A stretch of 64,000 nt of DNA, from assembly GCF_016773205.1 (NCBI RefSeq), contig NZ_JAETWB010000005.1, positions 186,001 to 250,000 of the forward strand. Reading direction: 5' to 3'. The notes beneath the pieces were generated by a model, which was not told the origin of the DNA, searched no databases, and was given only the letters and a program-made list of their open reading frames with translations. A program made the position numbers and the translations under genes. The DNA is from Belnapia arida (GTDB lineage: Bacteria > Pseudomonadota > Alphaproteobacteria > Acetobacterales > Acetobacteraceae). Positions 11,220 to 19,621 of the stretch are shown piece after piece (position 1 is the stretch's first letter; every line of letters starts with the position of its first letter).

Positions 11220-12221
11220 ATGACCCGTTTGCGCTCCCTCGACATCCCGACCGCGCCGCGCCATGGCGCAGGGCAGAGCCTGCCGCTGAAGGTCGGTACG
11301 CGCGGCTCGCCGCTCGCCCTGTGGCAGACGCGGCATTTCCTCTCGATCGTCAGCGGCTTCTGCCCGGTGCTGCGCAATGCCAAGGCCTTCGAGGAGCATG
11401 TCATCAGCACCGAGGGCGACCGGGTGCAGGACCGCCGGCTCGCCGATATCGGCGGCAAGGGGCTCTTCGCCAAGGAGATCCACGAGGCGCTGCTGGATGG
11501 GCAGGTGGATTTCGCCGTCCACAGCCTGAAGGACCTGGAGACGGAGCTGCCGCCGGGGATTGTGCTGGCCTGCCTGCTGCAGCGTGAGGACCCGCGGGAT
11601 GCGATCATCCTCGGGCCCGTGTGCGGGGCGCCGGACCGGCGCGATCCGCTGGCCTGCATCCCGCATGGGGCGCTGATCGGCACGGCGTCCGTCCGGCGGC
11701 AGTCGCAGATCCTGGCGATGCGGCCGGACCTTCGCTGCGAGATCATCCGCGGCAATGTGCAGACGCGGCTGGGGCGGGTGCGGAACGGGGATTTCGCCGC
11801 CTCCTTCCTGGCGCTGGCCGGGCTGAAGCGGATGGGCCTCGAGCGCGAGGCGGGCGTCGTGCTCGAGGCCGATGCGGTGGTGCCGGCCGCCGGGCAGGGC
11901 ATCGTCGGCGTCACGGTCAGGGCCCGCGACGTGGAACTGCACGAGCTGCTCGCCGCCATCGAGGACCGGGAGGCGCGGATCGTCGCCACCGCCGAGCGGG
12001 CGCTGCTCGGGGCGCTGGACGGCTCCTGCCGGACGCCGATCGGGGCCTATGCGCGGCTCGGGGCGGATGGGGTGGTGCGGCTGACGGGGCTCATTGCCCG
12101 GCCGGATGGCAGCTACCTGCTGCGCGACAGAATCGAGGGGCCGGCGATGGAGGCGGAGCGGCTCGGGCGGACGCTCGGCGAGCGGCTACGGCGGGAGGCG
12201 CCAGCGGATATTCTTGCCTGA
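11220..12221 (+). CDS. hemC: hydroxymethylbilane synthase (porphobilinogen deaminase)
   Basis: Polymerises four porphobilinogens to hydroxymethylbilane in tetrapyrrole synthesis. VGTRGSPLALWQT, DIGGKGLFAKEIHEALLDG, DFAVHSLKDL, GTASVRRQSQ and RGNVQTRL are all classical HemC motifs. Cys270 in LDGSCRTPIGAYA is the dipyrromethane-cofactor attachment residue. I start at the ATG at 11220 (333 residues), 9 nt after AGGAG; an upstream in-frame GTG at 11211 abuts that ribosome-binding site and is less likely. Placement directly after bchP suggests a phototrophy-dedicated or co-regulated copy. Whether another hemC exists in the genome cannot be seen here. Confidence 0.95.
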   Translation: MTRLRSLDIPTAPRHGAGQSLPLKVGTRGSPLALWQTRHFLSIVSGFCPVLRNAKAFEEHVISTEGDRVQDRRLADIGGKGLFAKEIHEALLDGQVDFAVHSLKDLETELPPGIVLACLLQREDPRDAIILGPVCGAPDRRDPLACIPHGALIGTASVRRQSQILAMRPDLRCEIIRGNVQTRLGRVRNGDFAASFLALAGLKRMGLEREAGVVLEADAVVPAAGQGIVGVTVRARDVELHELLAAIEDREARIVATAERALLGALDGSCRTPIGAYARLGADGVVRLTGLIARPDGSYLLRDRIEGPAMEAERLGRTLGERLRREAPADILA

Positions 12222-12286
12222 CAACGGGTTGACGGACCGGCTCCGCATCGGGAGGCTGCGCGCTCACCGGATGAAGGAGCCTTCGC

Positions 12287-13135
12287 GTGCTGAGACGCTT
12301 CCTGCTCGCCGCCCCGTTGCTGGTCCTCGCCCTCGCCGCGCCGGCGCAGGAGGCGGACCACCCGCAGAACAGGCCGCTGGTCGTCGGCTCCGACTTCGGC
12401 GTGGCGCCCTGGATGGTGCGCGGGGCGGGCGGGCCGGAGGGCTTCGGCGTCGACCTGATGACGGAGATCGCCAAGCGGCTGGGACGGCCGGGGGTGGAGA
12501 TCGTCGACGTGAACTTCTCCGGGCTGTTCGCGGCGCTCTTCGCCAGGCGCTTCGAATTCACGGCCAATCCGCTGAACATCACCGAGGAGCGGGCGCAGCG
12601 GATGCTCTATACGGAGCCCTTCTTCGCCACGGGCAACGGCTTCATCACCCGACGCAACGAGACGTTGGCGGGGCTGGAGGCGCTGAAGGGCCGGGCCATC
12701 GCGGTCAACCGGGGGACGATCAGCGACACCTGGGCGACGGCGAATGCCGAGAAATACGGCTTCGAGGTGCAGCGCTACGACACCTTCCCCGACAGCGTGC
12801 AGGCAGTGCTGACGCGCCGCGCCTTCGCCGCGATCAACGAGATTCCGACGACGGTCTATGCCGCCAGCCAGAACCGGCAGATCACTGTCGCCTTCAAGGA
12901 CTATACGGGGCGCAATTTCGGCATCGCCTTCCGTCCGGAGAGCCGGGAGTACCGCAACCGGGTGGAGGAGGTGCTGGAATGCATGAAGGGGGACGGCTTC
13001 CTCGCCCGGCTGCATGAGAAGTGGTACGGGGCGCCGCCGGATGCCGGCTCCTCGATGACGCAGGTTTTCCCGGGCTATGGGCCGCCGGGGCTGCCGGGCT
13101 TCGAGGATACGGCGCACACGCCGCGCTGCCAGTAG
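12287..13135 (+). CDS. ABC transporter substrate-binding protein, family 3 (polar amino-acid type)
   Basis: Periplasmic solute-binding protein with an N-terminal signal peptide (LRRFLLAAPLLVLALAAPAQ). The mature part has the family-3 fold signatures GFGVDLMTEIAKRLG, the ANPLNITEERAQ region and a C-terminal LARLHEKWYG. The last ~30 residues are proline/glycine-rich and atypical. The GTG at 12287 is preceded by GAAGGAG. Two permease genes follow, so it is the ligand receptor of this importer. The substrate is unknown; amino acids or opines are typical for the family. Confidence 0.88.
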   Translation: MLRRFLLAAPLLVLALAAPAQEADHPQNRPLVVGSDFGVAPWMVRGAGGPEGFGVDLMTEIAKRLGRPGVEIVDVNFSGLFAALFARRFEFTANPLNITEERAQRMLYTEPFFATGNGFITRRNETLAGLEALKGRAIAVNRGTISDTWATANAEKYGFEVQRYDTFPDSVQAVLTRRAFAAINEIPTTVYAASQNRQITVAFKDYTGRNFGIAFRPESREYRNRVEEVLECMKGDGFLARLHEKWYGAPPDAGSSMTQVFPGYGPPGLPGFEDTAHTPRCQ

Positions 13136-13142
13136 CCGCCGC

Positions 13143-13814
13143 ATGGAGCGGCTGGCCGAGTACTACCTCAACCTCGACATCCTGCGGAGCTACGGGCCGG
13201 AGATCGCTGCCGGCCTTTGGGTGACGCTGGCGGCGGCCATCGCCACGGTCGTGCTCGGCATCGGGCTCGGCTTGGCAATGGCCGTGGCGATGGCGGCCAG
13301 GGTGCCGGTGCTGCGACAGGCCATCGTGGTGTGGATCGAGCTGTTCCGCACGCTGCCGCAGCTCGCCGTCATCATCGTGCTGTATTTCGGGCTGCCCTAT
13401 GCGGGGGTCACGCTCTCGCCCTTCTGGGCGACGGTGGGGGCGCTGGGGGCGGTGCTGTCGGCCTTCGCCGCCGAGATCTTCCGCAGTGCGATCCAGGCGC
13501 TGCCGCGGGGGCAGTGGGACGCGGCCTATGCGATGGGGTTCCGGTTTCGTGGGACCTTCTTTCTCGTGATCCTGCCGCAGGCGGTGCGGCTGGCGATTCC
13601 GCTGCTGACCAACAGGGCCATCGCCATCACCAAGGGGACGGCGCTGGGGACGGCGGTCTCGCTCTCCGAGGTGCTGGGGCGGGCGCAGAGCGCGATGGCG
13701 ATCGCGGCCAACCCCTCACCGCTGACCCTCGCCGCGGCGCTCTATCTGGTGCTGTTCCTGCCGTTGGTCATCGCCAGCCGGTGGCTCGAGGCGCGGCGGG
13801 TGGTGCCGCGCTGA
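13143..13814 (+). CDS. amino-acid ABC transporter permease (HisM/GlnP type), first subunit
   Basis: A 223-residue inner-membrane permease with the polar amino-acid family features: LWVTLAAAIATVVLGIGLGLAMA, ELFRTLPQLAVIIVLYFGLP, and the EAA-like loop where ALPRGQWDAAYAMGFRFRG contacts the ATPase. The ATG at 13143 follows the binding-protein stop by 7 bp; a longer in-frame start upstream would overlap that gene and lacks family similarity. Its stop overlaps the next permease (TGATG). No ATPase gene lies in the operon, so the subunit must share one encoded elsewhere. Confidence 0.9.
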   Translation: MERLAEYYLNLDILRSYGPEIAAGLWVTLAAAIATVVLGIGLGLAMAVAMAARVPVLRQAIVVWIELFRTLPQLAVIIVLYFGLPYAGVTLSPFWATVGALGAVLSAFAAEIFRSAIQALPRGQWDAAYAMGFRFRGTFFLVILPQAVRLAIPLLTNRAIAITKGTALGTAVSLSEVLGRAQSAMAIAANPSPLTLAAALYLVLFLPLVIASRWLEARRVVPR

Positions 13815-14500
13815 TGCTGCAGGACCTGATCGACAACTTCGCCGACTGGGACAGCCTTGTGCGGGTCTGGCCGCTGCTGGCGCAGGGGGTGTGGCTGACG
13901 GCGAAGCTGGCGCTCGTCGCCCTGCCGCTCGGCATGCTGGCGGGGCTGCTGGTGGGGCTGGGCTGCGCGCTGGGGGGACGCGCCGTGCGGGTCGGGCTGC
14001 TGTGCTGGATCGACCTGTTCCGCGCCTTCCCGGTGCTGGTGCTGCTGGTGCTGATCTATTACGGCCTGCCCTTCCTCGGGCTGACGCTGCCCGCCTTCGC
14101 CGCGGTGGTGCTGGCGCTGGTGCTCAACAACTCGGGCTATTACGGCGAGATCTTCCGGGCAGGGTTGGCCAGCATCCCGCATGGGCAGCGGGAAGCAGCG
14201 GCGGCGCTCGGCCTCTCGCCGTTGCGCGCGATGCTGCTCGTCGTGCTGCCGCAGGCGCTGCGGGCGGTGATCGCGCCGCTCGCCTCGAACAGCCTGGAGC
14301 TGGTGAAGGCGACCTCCATCGCCGCGATGGTCGCGCTGCCGGAGCTGTTGCGGAGCGCGCGGGTGGCGCAGGAGCAGACCTACAACCCGACGCCGCTGAT
14401 GGCGGCGGCGGTGCTGTATTTCGTGCTGCTCTGGCCCTTCGCGCATGCGGTGGCGCGGCTGGAGCGGCGGATGCTGAAGGCGAGCGGGGCAGGGCGATGA
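13814..14500 (+). CDS. amino-acid ABC transporter permease, second subunit
   Basis: A 228-residue membrane permease paralogous to the preceding one. It carries WIDLFRAFPVLVLLVLIYYG and the coupling loop ASIPHGQREAAAALGLSPLRAM. Five or six hydrophobic segments are visible. The start overlaps the stop of the upstream permease by one base, and its own stop overlaps the SDR start (ATGA). It presumably forms a heterodimeric pore with the 13143-13814 product. Confidence 0.9.
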   Translation: MLQDLIDNFADWDSLVRVWPLLAQGVWLTAKLALVALPLGMLAGLLVGLGCALGGRAVRVGLLCWIDLFRAFPVLVLLVLIYYGLPFLGLTLPAFAAVVLALVLNNSGYYGEIFRAGLASIPHGQREAAAALGLSPLRAMLLVVLPQALRAVIAPLASNSLELVKATSIAAMVALPELLRSARVAQEQTYNPTPLMAAAVLYFVLLWPFAHAVARLERRMLKASGAGR

Positions 14501-15252
14501 GGCTGAAGGATCGCGTGGCGCTCGTCACCGGCGGGGCATCGGGGATCGGCCGCGCGATCGCGGCGCGCTTCGTCGCGGAGGGTGCGACGGTGGTGATCGC
14601 CGATGTCACGACCGCCGTGCGCGAGGGCGGGCAGCCGACACATGAATGGCTCGGCATCGAGCATATCGCCACCGATGTGTCGGTGGAGGCGGAGTGCGAG
14701 GCGGCGGTCGCGCGGGTGACCGAGCGGCACGGGCGGCTCGACGTGCTGGTGAACGATGCGGCGGTCACCCTCGGCAAGCCGCTGCTGGACTGCACGAGGG
14801 AGGAGTGGGACCGGGTTCTGGCGGTGAACCTCACCGGCTGCTTCCTGATGAGTCGCGTGGCGGTGCGGCAGATGGTCCAGCAGGCGCCGCGGGGCGAGGT
14901 GCGGGGACGGATCGTCAACATCTCCTCGCAGCATGGGATGGTCGCCTCCCCGGGCGACATCGCCTATGGGACCTCGAAGGCAGGCGTCGCCTATCTGACG
15001 CGGCAGGTGGCGGTGGACTACGCGGCGCAGGGTATCGTCTGCAATGCGGTGGCGCCGGGGAAGATCCTCACCGGCAAAACGGGGCGGGCCATCGACCCGG
15101 CAATGATCGCCTATTCCCATGCGCGTACGCCCTGGCCACGGCTCGGGCGGCCCGAGGATGTGGCGGGGGCGGCGCTGTTCCTCGCCTCGGACGACGCCAT
15201 GTACGTCACTGGGGAGAACCTGATGGTCGATGGCGGGTGGATGGCCTACTGA
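14497..15252 (+). CDS. SDR-family NAD(P)-dependent oxidoreductase
   Basis: Classical short-chain dehydrogenase/reductase of 251 residues. The cofactor motif TGGASGIG is near residue 11, NDAA replaces the usual NNAG near 85, the catalytic serine is in NISSQHG, and YGTSK provides the catalytic Tyr and Lys. The C-terminal YVTGENLMVDGGWM is typical. It is translationally coupled to the amino-acid permease genes, so it may act on the imported compound or a derivative of it. The substrate cannot be told from sequence; 3-oxoacyl reductase or polyol dehydrogenase are alternative labels. Confidence 0.88.
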   Translation: MRLKDRVALVTGGASGIGRAIAARFVAEGATVVIADVTTAVREGGQPTHEWLGIEHIATDVSVEAECEAAVARVTERHGRLDVLVNDAAVTLGKPLLDCTREEWDRVLAVNLTGCFLMSRVAVRQMVQQAPRGEVRGRIVNISSQHGMVASPGDIAYGTSKAGVAYLTRQVAVDYAAQGIVCNAVAPGKILTGKTGRAIDPAMIAYSHARTPWPRLGRPEDVAGAALFLASDDAMYVTGENLMVDGGWMAY

Positions 15253-15292
15253 GGCCCAGACCCCGGCGACCGCCGCGGCATGATCCGTATAC

Positions 15293-15340
15293 GCATTAAA
15301 TGCGCTTAATCGCAAACTTGTAGGTTGTGCCGGACGTCCG
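15293..15340. promoter_or_regulatory. palindromic elements upstream of a small membrane protein gene
   Basis: Two palindromes lie in the AT-richer gap after the SDR gene: GCATTAAATGC (15293-15303, symmetric about its central A) and CGGACGTCCG (15331-15340). The stretch 15290-15350 stands out from the GC-rich surroundings and probably holds the promoter of the following small gene. No regulator is assigned. Confidence 0.3.
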
Positions 15341-15375
15341 TTGTTTCAAAAATGGATCTCGGAACGGAGATCAAG

Positions 15376-15576
15376 ATGGCAGCCCTGCTTCACCTTTTTA
15401 CTTACGGTATCGCGACCTATTTCGCTCTCATTCTTGTCTATCTGGGCTACTGCCTCGTCAGGGACAGGAACCGGCAGCATGGGCGGGATGCCTATGCAGC
15501 CAGGGCCGGCGCCAGCAGGGCGAAGGCCGCCCGGCGCCGGCCGGCCAGCAGCGGGGAATGGGCTGCCGGCTTCTGA
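15376..15576 (+). CDS. small membrane protein of unknown function
   Basis: A 66-residue protein with one strong N-terminal transmembrane segment (LFTYGIATYFALILVYLGY) followed by a cytoplasmic tail rich in Arg, Ala and Lys. I chose the ATG at 15376, which has CGGAG six bases upstream and begins just before the membrane segment. ATG 15352 and a TTG at 15325 are possible longer starts. I do not recognise a family. Its AT-richer upstream region and independent position suggest a real, separately transcribed gene. Confidence 0.5.
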   Translation: MAALLHLFTYGIATYFALILVYLGYCLVRDRNRQHGRDAYAARAGASRAKAARRRPASSGEWAAGF

Positions 15577-15596
15577 GGAAGCGGCCGGCAGCGGCC

Positions 15597-16475
15597 TCAG
15601 GCCGGGGCCTGAGACCTGTACCAGTCCAGCAGCTGCACGCCGTTCCAGTGCAGCACGCCGCTGTGCTTCGCCACGTGGTCGTAGAAGCGCTCCAGATACC
15701 TGATGCGGTGCGGCTGGCCGGAGATGTAGGGGTGGATGGCGATGGACATGATCTTCGCCCGCTCCGCCCCCTCCTCGTAGAGCCGGTCGAACTGGTCGAT
15801 GGCGCGCTTCAGCAGGTAGTCGCTCTCATGGTGCTGGACGAGCATCATCGGAATGTCGTTCAGCTCCACCGTGTAGGGCAGGGTGACGAGCGGGCCGCGC
15901 TCCGTGCGGATGGTGGTGGGCTCGTCGTCATAGACCCAGTCGCCGATGTACTGCACGCCGGCCTCGGCCAGCAGCTCCGGCGTCTCCAGCGTCTGGGTGA
16001 GGCCCGGGCCGAGCCAGCCGACGGGGCGGGTGCCGGTGAAGCGCTCCAGCGCATCCATCGAGCGATGGATCATGGCGCGCTGGTCCGGCTCCTTGTGGAT
16101 CGGCCCCTGCTCCCAGGAATGGCCCATGAACTCCCAGCCGGCCTTCAGCGCCTGGCGGGCGACGCGCTCGTAGTCCTCGCAGACACGGGCATTGATCGAA
16201 AGCGTGGGCGCGATGCCGAGGCGCTCGTAGAGCTTGAAGAAGCGCCATACGCCGACGCGCATGCCGTATTCGTGCCAGGACCAGTTCGGCACGTCGGGCA
16301 GCAGCACCTGGCCGGTCGGCGGCGGGAGGACCTGGCGGGCCATCGGCTTGCCGATGTCCCAGGCCTCGAGGTTGACGATCGTCCAGACGGCGATGCGCGC
16401 CTCGCCGGGCAGGCGGAGCGGGGGCCGGTCGACGATGGCGGAATAGGCGGCTCGGTCGCGTGGCTGCATGGGCAT
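15597..16475 (-). CDS. polysaccharide deacetylase / allantoinase (PuuE)-like hydrolase
   Basis: A 292-residue NodB-homology protein of the PuuE-like subgroup. Visible signatures are LSINARVCEDYERVARQALKAG, GHSWEQGPIHKE (His-containing metal motif in place of HTxxH), GWLGPGLTQTLET and AIHPYISGQPHRIRYLE. No signal peptide is present, so it is probably cytoplasmic and acts on a small amide or N-acetylated substrate rather than on cell-wall polymer. It begins 1 bp after the family-5 binding-protein gene on the same strand, implying a peptide or amide uptake and hydrolysis operon. The exact substrate is unknown. Confidence 0.82.
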   Translation of the reverse strand: MPMQPRDRAAYSAIVDRPPLRLPGEARIAVWTIVNLEAWDIGKPMARQVLPPPTGQVLLPDVPNWSWHEYGMRVGVWRFFKLYERLGIAPTLSINARVCEDYERVARQALKAGWEFMGHSWEQGPIHKEPDQRAMIHRSMDALERFTGTRPVGWLGPGLTQTLETPELLAEAGVQYIGDWVYDDEPTTIRTERGPLVTLPYTVELNDIPMMLVQHHESDYLLKRAIDQFDRLYEEGAERAKIMSIAIHPYISGQPHRIRYLERFYDHVAKHSGVLHWNGVQLLDWYRSQAPA

Positions 16476-16476
16476 C

Positions 16477-18054
16477 CTAGATCCTCCGCACGCCCCAGAA
16501 GACGCAGTGGCCGGTGGGGATATCGGTGATGTTGCGGCGATAGGCGGTCACCCGGGAATACTCGCCGAGCGGCACATAGGGCAGGTCCTGCATCGCCTGA
16601 CGCTGGATGTCGCGGGCGATGCGCTGCCGGGCGGCGAGATCGGCGGCAGCCATCCAGTCGCGGCGGAGCTGCTCGATGCGCGGGCTGTCGGGCCAGCCGA
16701 ACCAGGCCGCGGCGCCGTTGGCGCGGAGCGCGAGATGGGAGACGGGGTCGAGCTCCCCGGCGCCTGCGATGCCGCTGACGAAGATGCTCCAGCCCCCCTG
16801 CGAGACAGGGACCTTGCTGGCGCGGCGCTGGACGATGCTGCCCCAGTCGGCGGCCACCACCTCCACCGCCATGCCGGCCTGACGGAGCGCGTCGGCGACG
16901 ACCTCGGCCAGGGCCTTGAGCTGGGCGACATCGTTGGGTTGGAGGATGGCGACCGGCTCGCCGCGATAGCCGGCGGCTTCCAGCGCGCGGCGGGCGGCCG
17001 CCGGGTCGCGCGGGCCGCGGAGCGGGGCGAGGCCGTCCTCGCAGGCCATCGGCGTGCCGGAGAGGAAGGTGCCGGCATCGTCGCTCCAGGTGGCGCGGTC
17101 CTCGCCGAAGGCGGCGAGCATGCAGTCGGCCTGCGAGATCGCCGGCAGCACGGCGCGGCGGATGGCGGGGTTGCCGAAGGGCGCTTGCAGGTGGTTGAAG
17201 CGCAGCACGCAGGCATTGCGGTCGTCGACGGCGGTGACCACGAGGTCGCGGTTGCGGCGGAGCAGGCGGGTAAGGTCGGCGCCGGCATATTCGAGCCAGT
17301 CCACCTCCCTGTGTTGCAGGGCGGCGGCGGCCGTCGCCGGATCGGGAAGGATGTGCCATTCCATCCGGTCGAAATGCACCCGCTTCGGGCCGGCGGTGCG
17401 GCTGGGCGTGCCGGGGCGCGGGAGGTAGCCCTCGAAGCGGGCATAGGCGAGGCGGGCGCCGGCCAGGCGTTCCTCCGGCAGGAAACGCCAGGGGCCGCTG
17501 CCGACCATTTCGACAAGGGGACGGCCGGGGTCAGTGGCGGCCAGGCGTTCCGGCATCATCGCCGGCATGGCGGCGGTGACCTTGCCCAATGCCTGCGGCA
17601 GCAGCGGGAAGGGCTGCTTCAGGCGGAACAGGATCCTGCGGTCGTCGGGGGCGGAGAGCTCGTCGGTCGCGGCCAGCAGCTCGGCGCCGACGCCGTCGCC
17701 CGCAGCCCAGCGGCGGATGGAGGCGGCGCAGTCCCGCCCCCGCACCGGCTCGCCGTCATGGAAGCGGAGACCCTCGCGCAGGGTGAGGGTCCAGCGGCGG
17801 CCATCCTCCTCGACGACATGGCCCTCGACCATCTGCGGCTGGATGCGATAGCCGGCATCGGTGCCGTAGAGAGTGTCGAAGACGGCATAGCCGTGCAGCA
17901 TCGTCACCGTCGCCGTGGTGGCGATGGGGTCGAGGATGGCGAGGTCGGCCTGGGGGACGAAGCGCAGCACCCGCGGCGCCTGGGCGAGGGCCGGGCTGGC
18001 GAGGGCGGCGGCCAGGGGGGAGGCCAACAGGCTGCGGCGAGGGAGGCGCGGCAT
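16477..18054 (-). CDS. ABC transporter substrate-binding protein, family 5 (peptide/opine type)
   Basis: A 525-residue periplasmic DppA/OppA-like protein. The start at 18054 gives a twin-arginine-like or Sec signal (PRLPRRSLLASPLAAALASPALAQA) followed by the typical RVLRFVPQADLAILDPI mature start, LTLREGLRFHDGEPV and IRRAVLPAISQ. The same frame continues open upstream for 650 codons, but that stretch has no family similarity and lies antisense to the D-aminoacylase gene. No permease or ATPase genes are adjacent, so the importer partners must be elsewhere. It is divergent from the D-aminoacylase gene across 60 bp. Confidence 0.9.
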   Translation of the reverse strand: MPRLPRRSLLASPLAAALASPALAQAPRVLRFVPQADLAILDPIATTATVTMLHGYAVFDTLYGTDAGYRIQPQMVEGHVVEEDGRRWTLTLREGLRFHDGEPVRGRDCAASIRRWAAGDGVGAELLAATDELSAPDDRRILFRLKQPFPLLPQALGKVTAAMPAMMPERLAATDPGRPLVEMVGSGPWRFLPEERLAGARLAYARFEGYLPRPGTPSRTAGPKRVHFDRMEWHILPDPATAAAALQHREVDWLEYAGADLTRLLRRNRDLVVTAVDDRNACVLRFNHLQAPFGNPAIRRAVLPAISQADCMLAAFGEDRATWSDDAGTFLSGTPMACEDGLAPLRGPRDPAAARRALEAAGYRGEPVAILQPNDVAQLKALAEVVADALRQAGMAVEVVAADWGSIVQRRASKVPVSQGGWSIFVSGIAGAGELDPVSHLALRANGAAAWFGWPDSPRIEQLRRDWMAAADLAARQRIARDIQRQAMQDLPYVPLGEYSRVTAYRRNITDIPTGHCVFWGVRRI

Positions 18055-18114
18055 CGCGGCAGCTTGGCAGCCCCGGAGCAGCGCGCCAAGCTCACCGCCT
18101 CGGGAGTGACAACC

Positions 18115-19569
18115 ATGGCCCTGCGCTGCGACCTCATCATCCGCGACGCCATGCTGATCGACGGCACCGGCGGGCCGGCGCGGCGGGGCGATCTCGGCGT
18201 CAGCGGGGACCGGATCGCGGCCGTAGGCGACCTCTCCGGGGCCGTTGCCGACCGCGAGGTGATGGCTGGCGGCCGGGCGGTGGCGCCGGGCTTCATCGAC
18301 GCGCATACGCATGACGACCAGGCGGTGCTGTGCGGGCCGCAATGCATGGCCTGCAAGACCTCGCAGGGGGTGACCACGGTGGTGGTCGGCAATTGCGGCA
18401 TCAGCCTCTCGCCGGTGCCGATGGCCGAACGCCCGCCGGCGCCGCTCGATCAGGTCTGCGCGCCGGAGTGGTGGATCTTCGACAGTTTCGGCGCCTATGC
18501 GGAGCGGCTGCGGCGGGAGCCGGCCGCGGTCAACACGCTCGCGCTGATCGGGCACATGTCGCTCCGCCTCGGGGCCATGGGGCGGGACCTCGACCGGCCG
18601 GCCACCGACCGCGAGGCGGAGGCGATGCGCCGCAAGCTCGCCGAGGCGCTGGCGGAGGGGGCGGCGGGGCTCTCGACCGGGCTGTTCTATGCGCCGAGCA
18701 GGCACGCCCCGACCGAGGAGGTGATCGCCGTCGCCGAGGCGCTCCGGGCGCATCGCGGACTCTATGTCACCCATATGCGGAACGAGGCGGAAGGGGTGCT
18801 GGATAGCATCGAGGAGACGCTCTCGATCGGCGCCGCGGCCGGGGTGCCGGTGGCCATCAGCCACCACAAATGCGCCATGCCGGAGAATCACGGCCGGTCG
18901 CGGGAGACGCTGGCCGCGATCGAAGCGGGAGCGCGGCGGCAGGCGGTGGCCTTCGATGTCTACCCTTACGCCGCCGCCTCCACCTCGCTCGCTGCGCGCA
19001 AGCCGCGGGCGGACGTGCCGGTCAGGATCGCCGCCTCCCTGCCCCATCCCGAGATGGCGGGGCGGATGCTGGACGAGGTGGCGGCCGGATGGGGCGTCTC
19101 GCTGGAGGCGGCGGTGGAGCGCCTGCTGCCGGCCAGCGGCATCTTCCACAACATGGCGGAGGAGGATGTGCAGCGGATCATGGCCCACCCCATGGCGATG
19201 ATCGGCAGCGATGGCGGGCCGCTGGCGGAGCACCCGCATCCCCGGCTCTGGGGCACCTTCCCCCGGGTGCTCGGGCATTACGGGCGCGATCTCGGCCTCT
19301 TCCAGGTGGAAGCGGCCATCCACAAGATGACCGGCCGGCCGGCCGCGGTCTTCGGCCTCGAGGGGCGCGGGGTGCTGGCGCCGGGGGCCTTCGCCGACCT
19401 GGTGCTGTTCGACCCGGCGACCATCGCCGACCGCGCGACCTTCGCCGAACCGCGGCAGCCGGCGGCGGGGATCGCCGAGGTCTGGGTCAACGGACGGACG
19501 GCGTATGCGGAGGCGGGCGGCGCGACGGAGGCCCGGTCCGGACGCCTCCTGCAGCGAGTCGCGGCGTGA
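18115..19569 (+). CDS. N-acyl-D-amino-acid deacylase (D-aminoacylase) family amidohydrolase
   Basis: A 484-residue zinc amidohydrolase that removes N-acyl groups from D-amino acids or related amides. FIDAHTHDD carries the HxH metal ligands, and [23 protein letters not shown] and MIGSDGG supply further conserved metal or catalytic positions. The C-terminal [18 protein letters not shown] is typical of the dihydroorotase-like superfamily. The ATG at 18115 is preceded by GGGAGTG. Its divergent partner is a family-5 binding protein and a deacetylase-like hydrolase, consistent with uptake and breakdown of modified D-peptides. The substrate is inferred from family membership only. Confidence 0.88.
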   Translation: MALRCDLIIRDAMLIDGTGGPARRGDLGVSGDRIAAVGDLSGAVADREVMAGGRAVAPGFIDAHTHDDQAVLCGPQCMACKTSQGVTTVVVGNCGISLSPVPMAERPPAPLDQVCAPEWWIFDSFGAYAERLRREPAAVNTLALIGHMSLRLGAMGRDLDRPATDREAEAMRRKLAEALAEGAAGLSTGLFYAPSRHAPTEEVIAVAEALRAHRGLYVTHMRNEAEGVLDSIEETLSIGAAAGVPVAISHHKCAMPENHGRSRETLAAIEAGARRQAVAFDVYPYAAASTSLAARKPRADVPVRIAASLPHPEMAGRMLDEVAAGWGVSLEAAVERLLPASGIFHNMAEEDVQRIMAHPMAMIGSDGGPLAEHPHPRLWGTFPRVLGHYGRDLGLFQVEAAIHKMTGRPAAVFGLEGRGVLAPGAFADLVLFDPATIADRATFAEPRQPAAGIAEVWVNGRTAYAEAGGATEARSGRLLQRVAA

Positions 19570-19621
19570 TCCCTGCGGGGTGCGACAGACGCGACAATTC
19601 TTCCGCGACGATGGGACCGCT

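Noticed and set aside
10701-11942. Minus-strand ORF of 413 codons across bchP/hemC
   Set aside because: Opposite strand of two strongly conserved enzymes.
16468-18114. Upstream extension of the D-aminoacylase frame by about 550 codons
   Set aside because: It is antisense to the family-5 binding protein gene; the enzyme's own family start is at 18115 with a ribosome-binding site.
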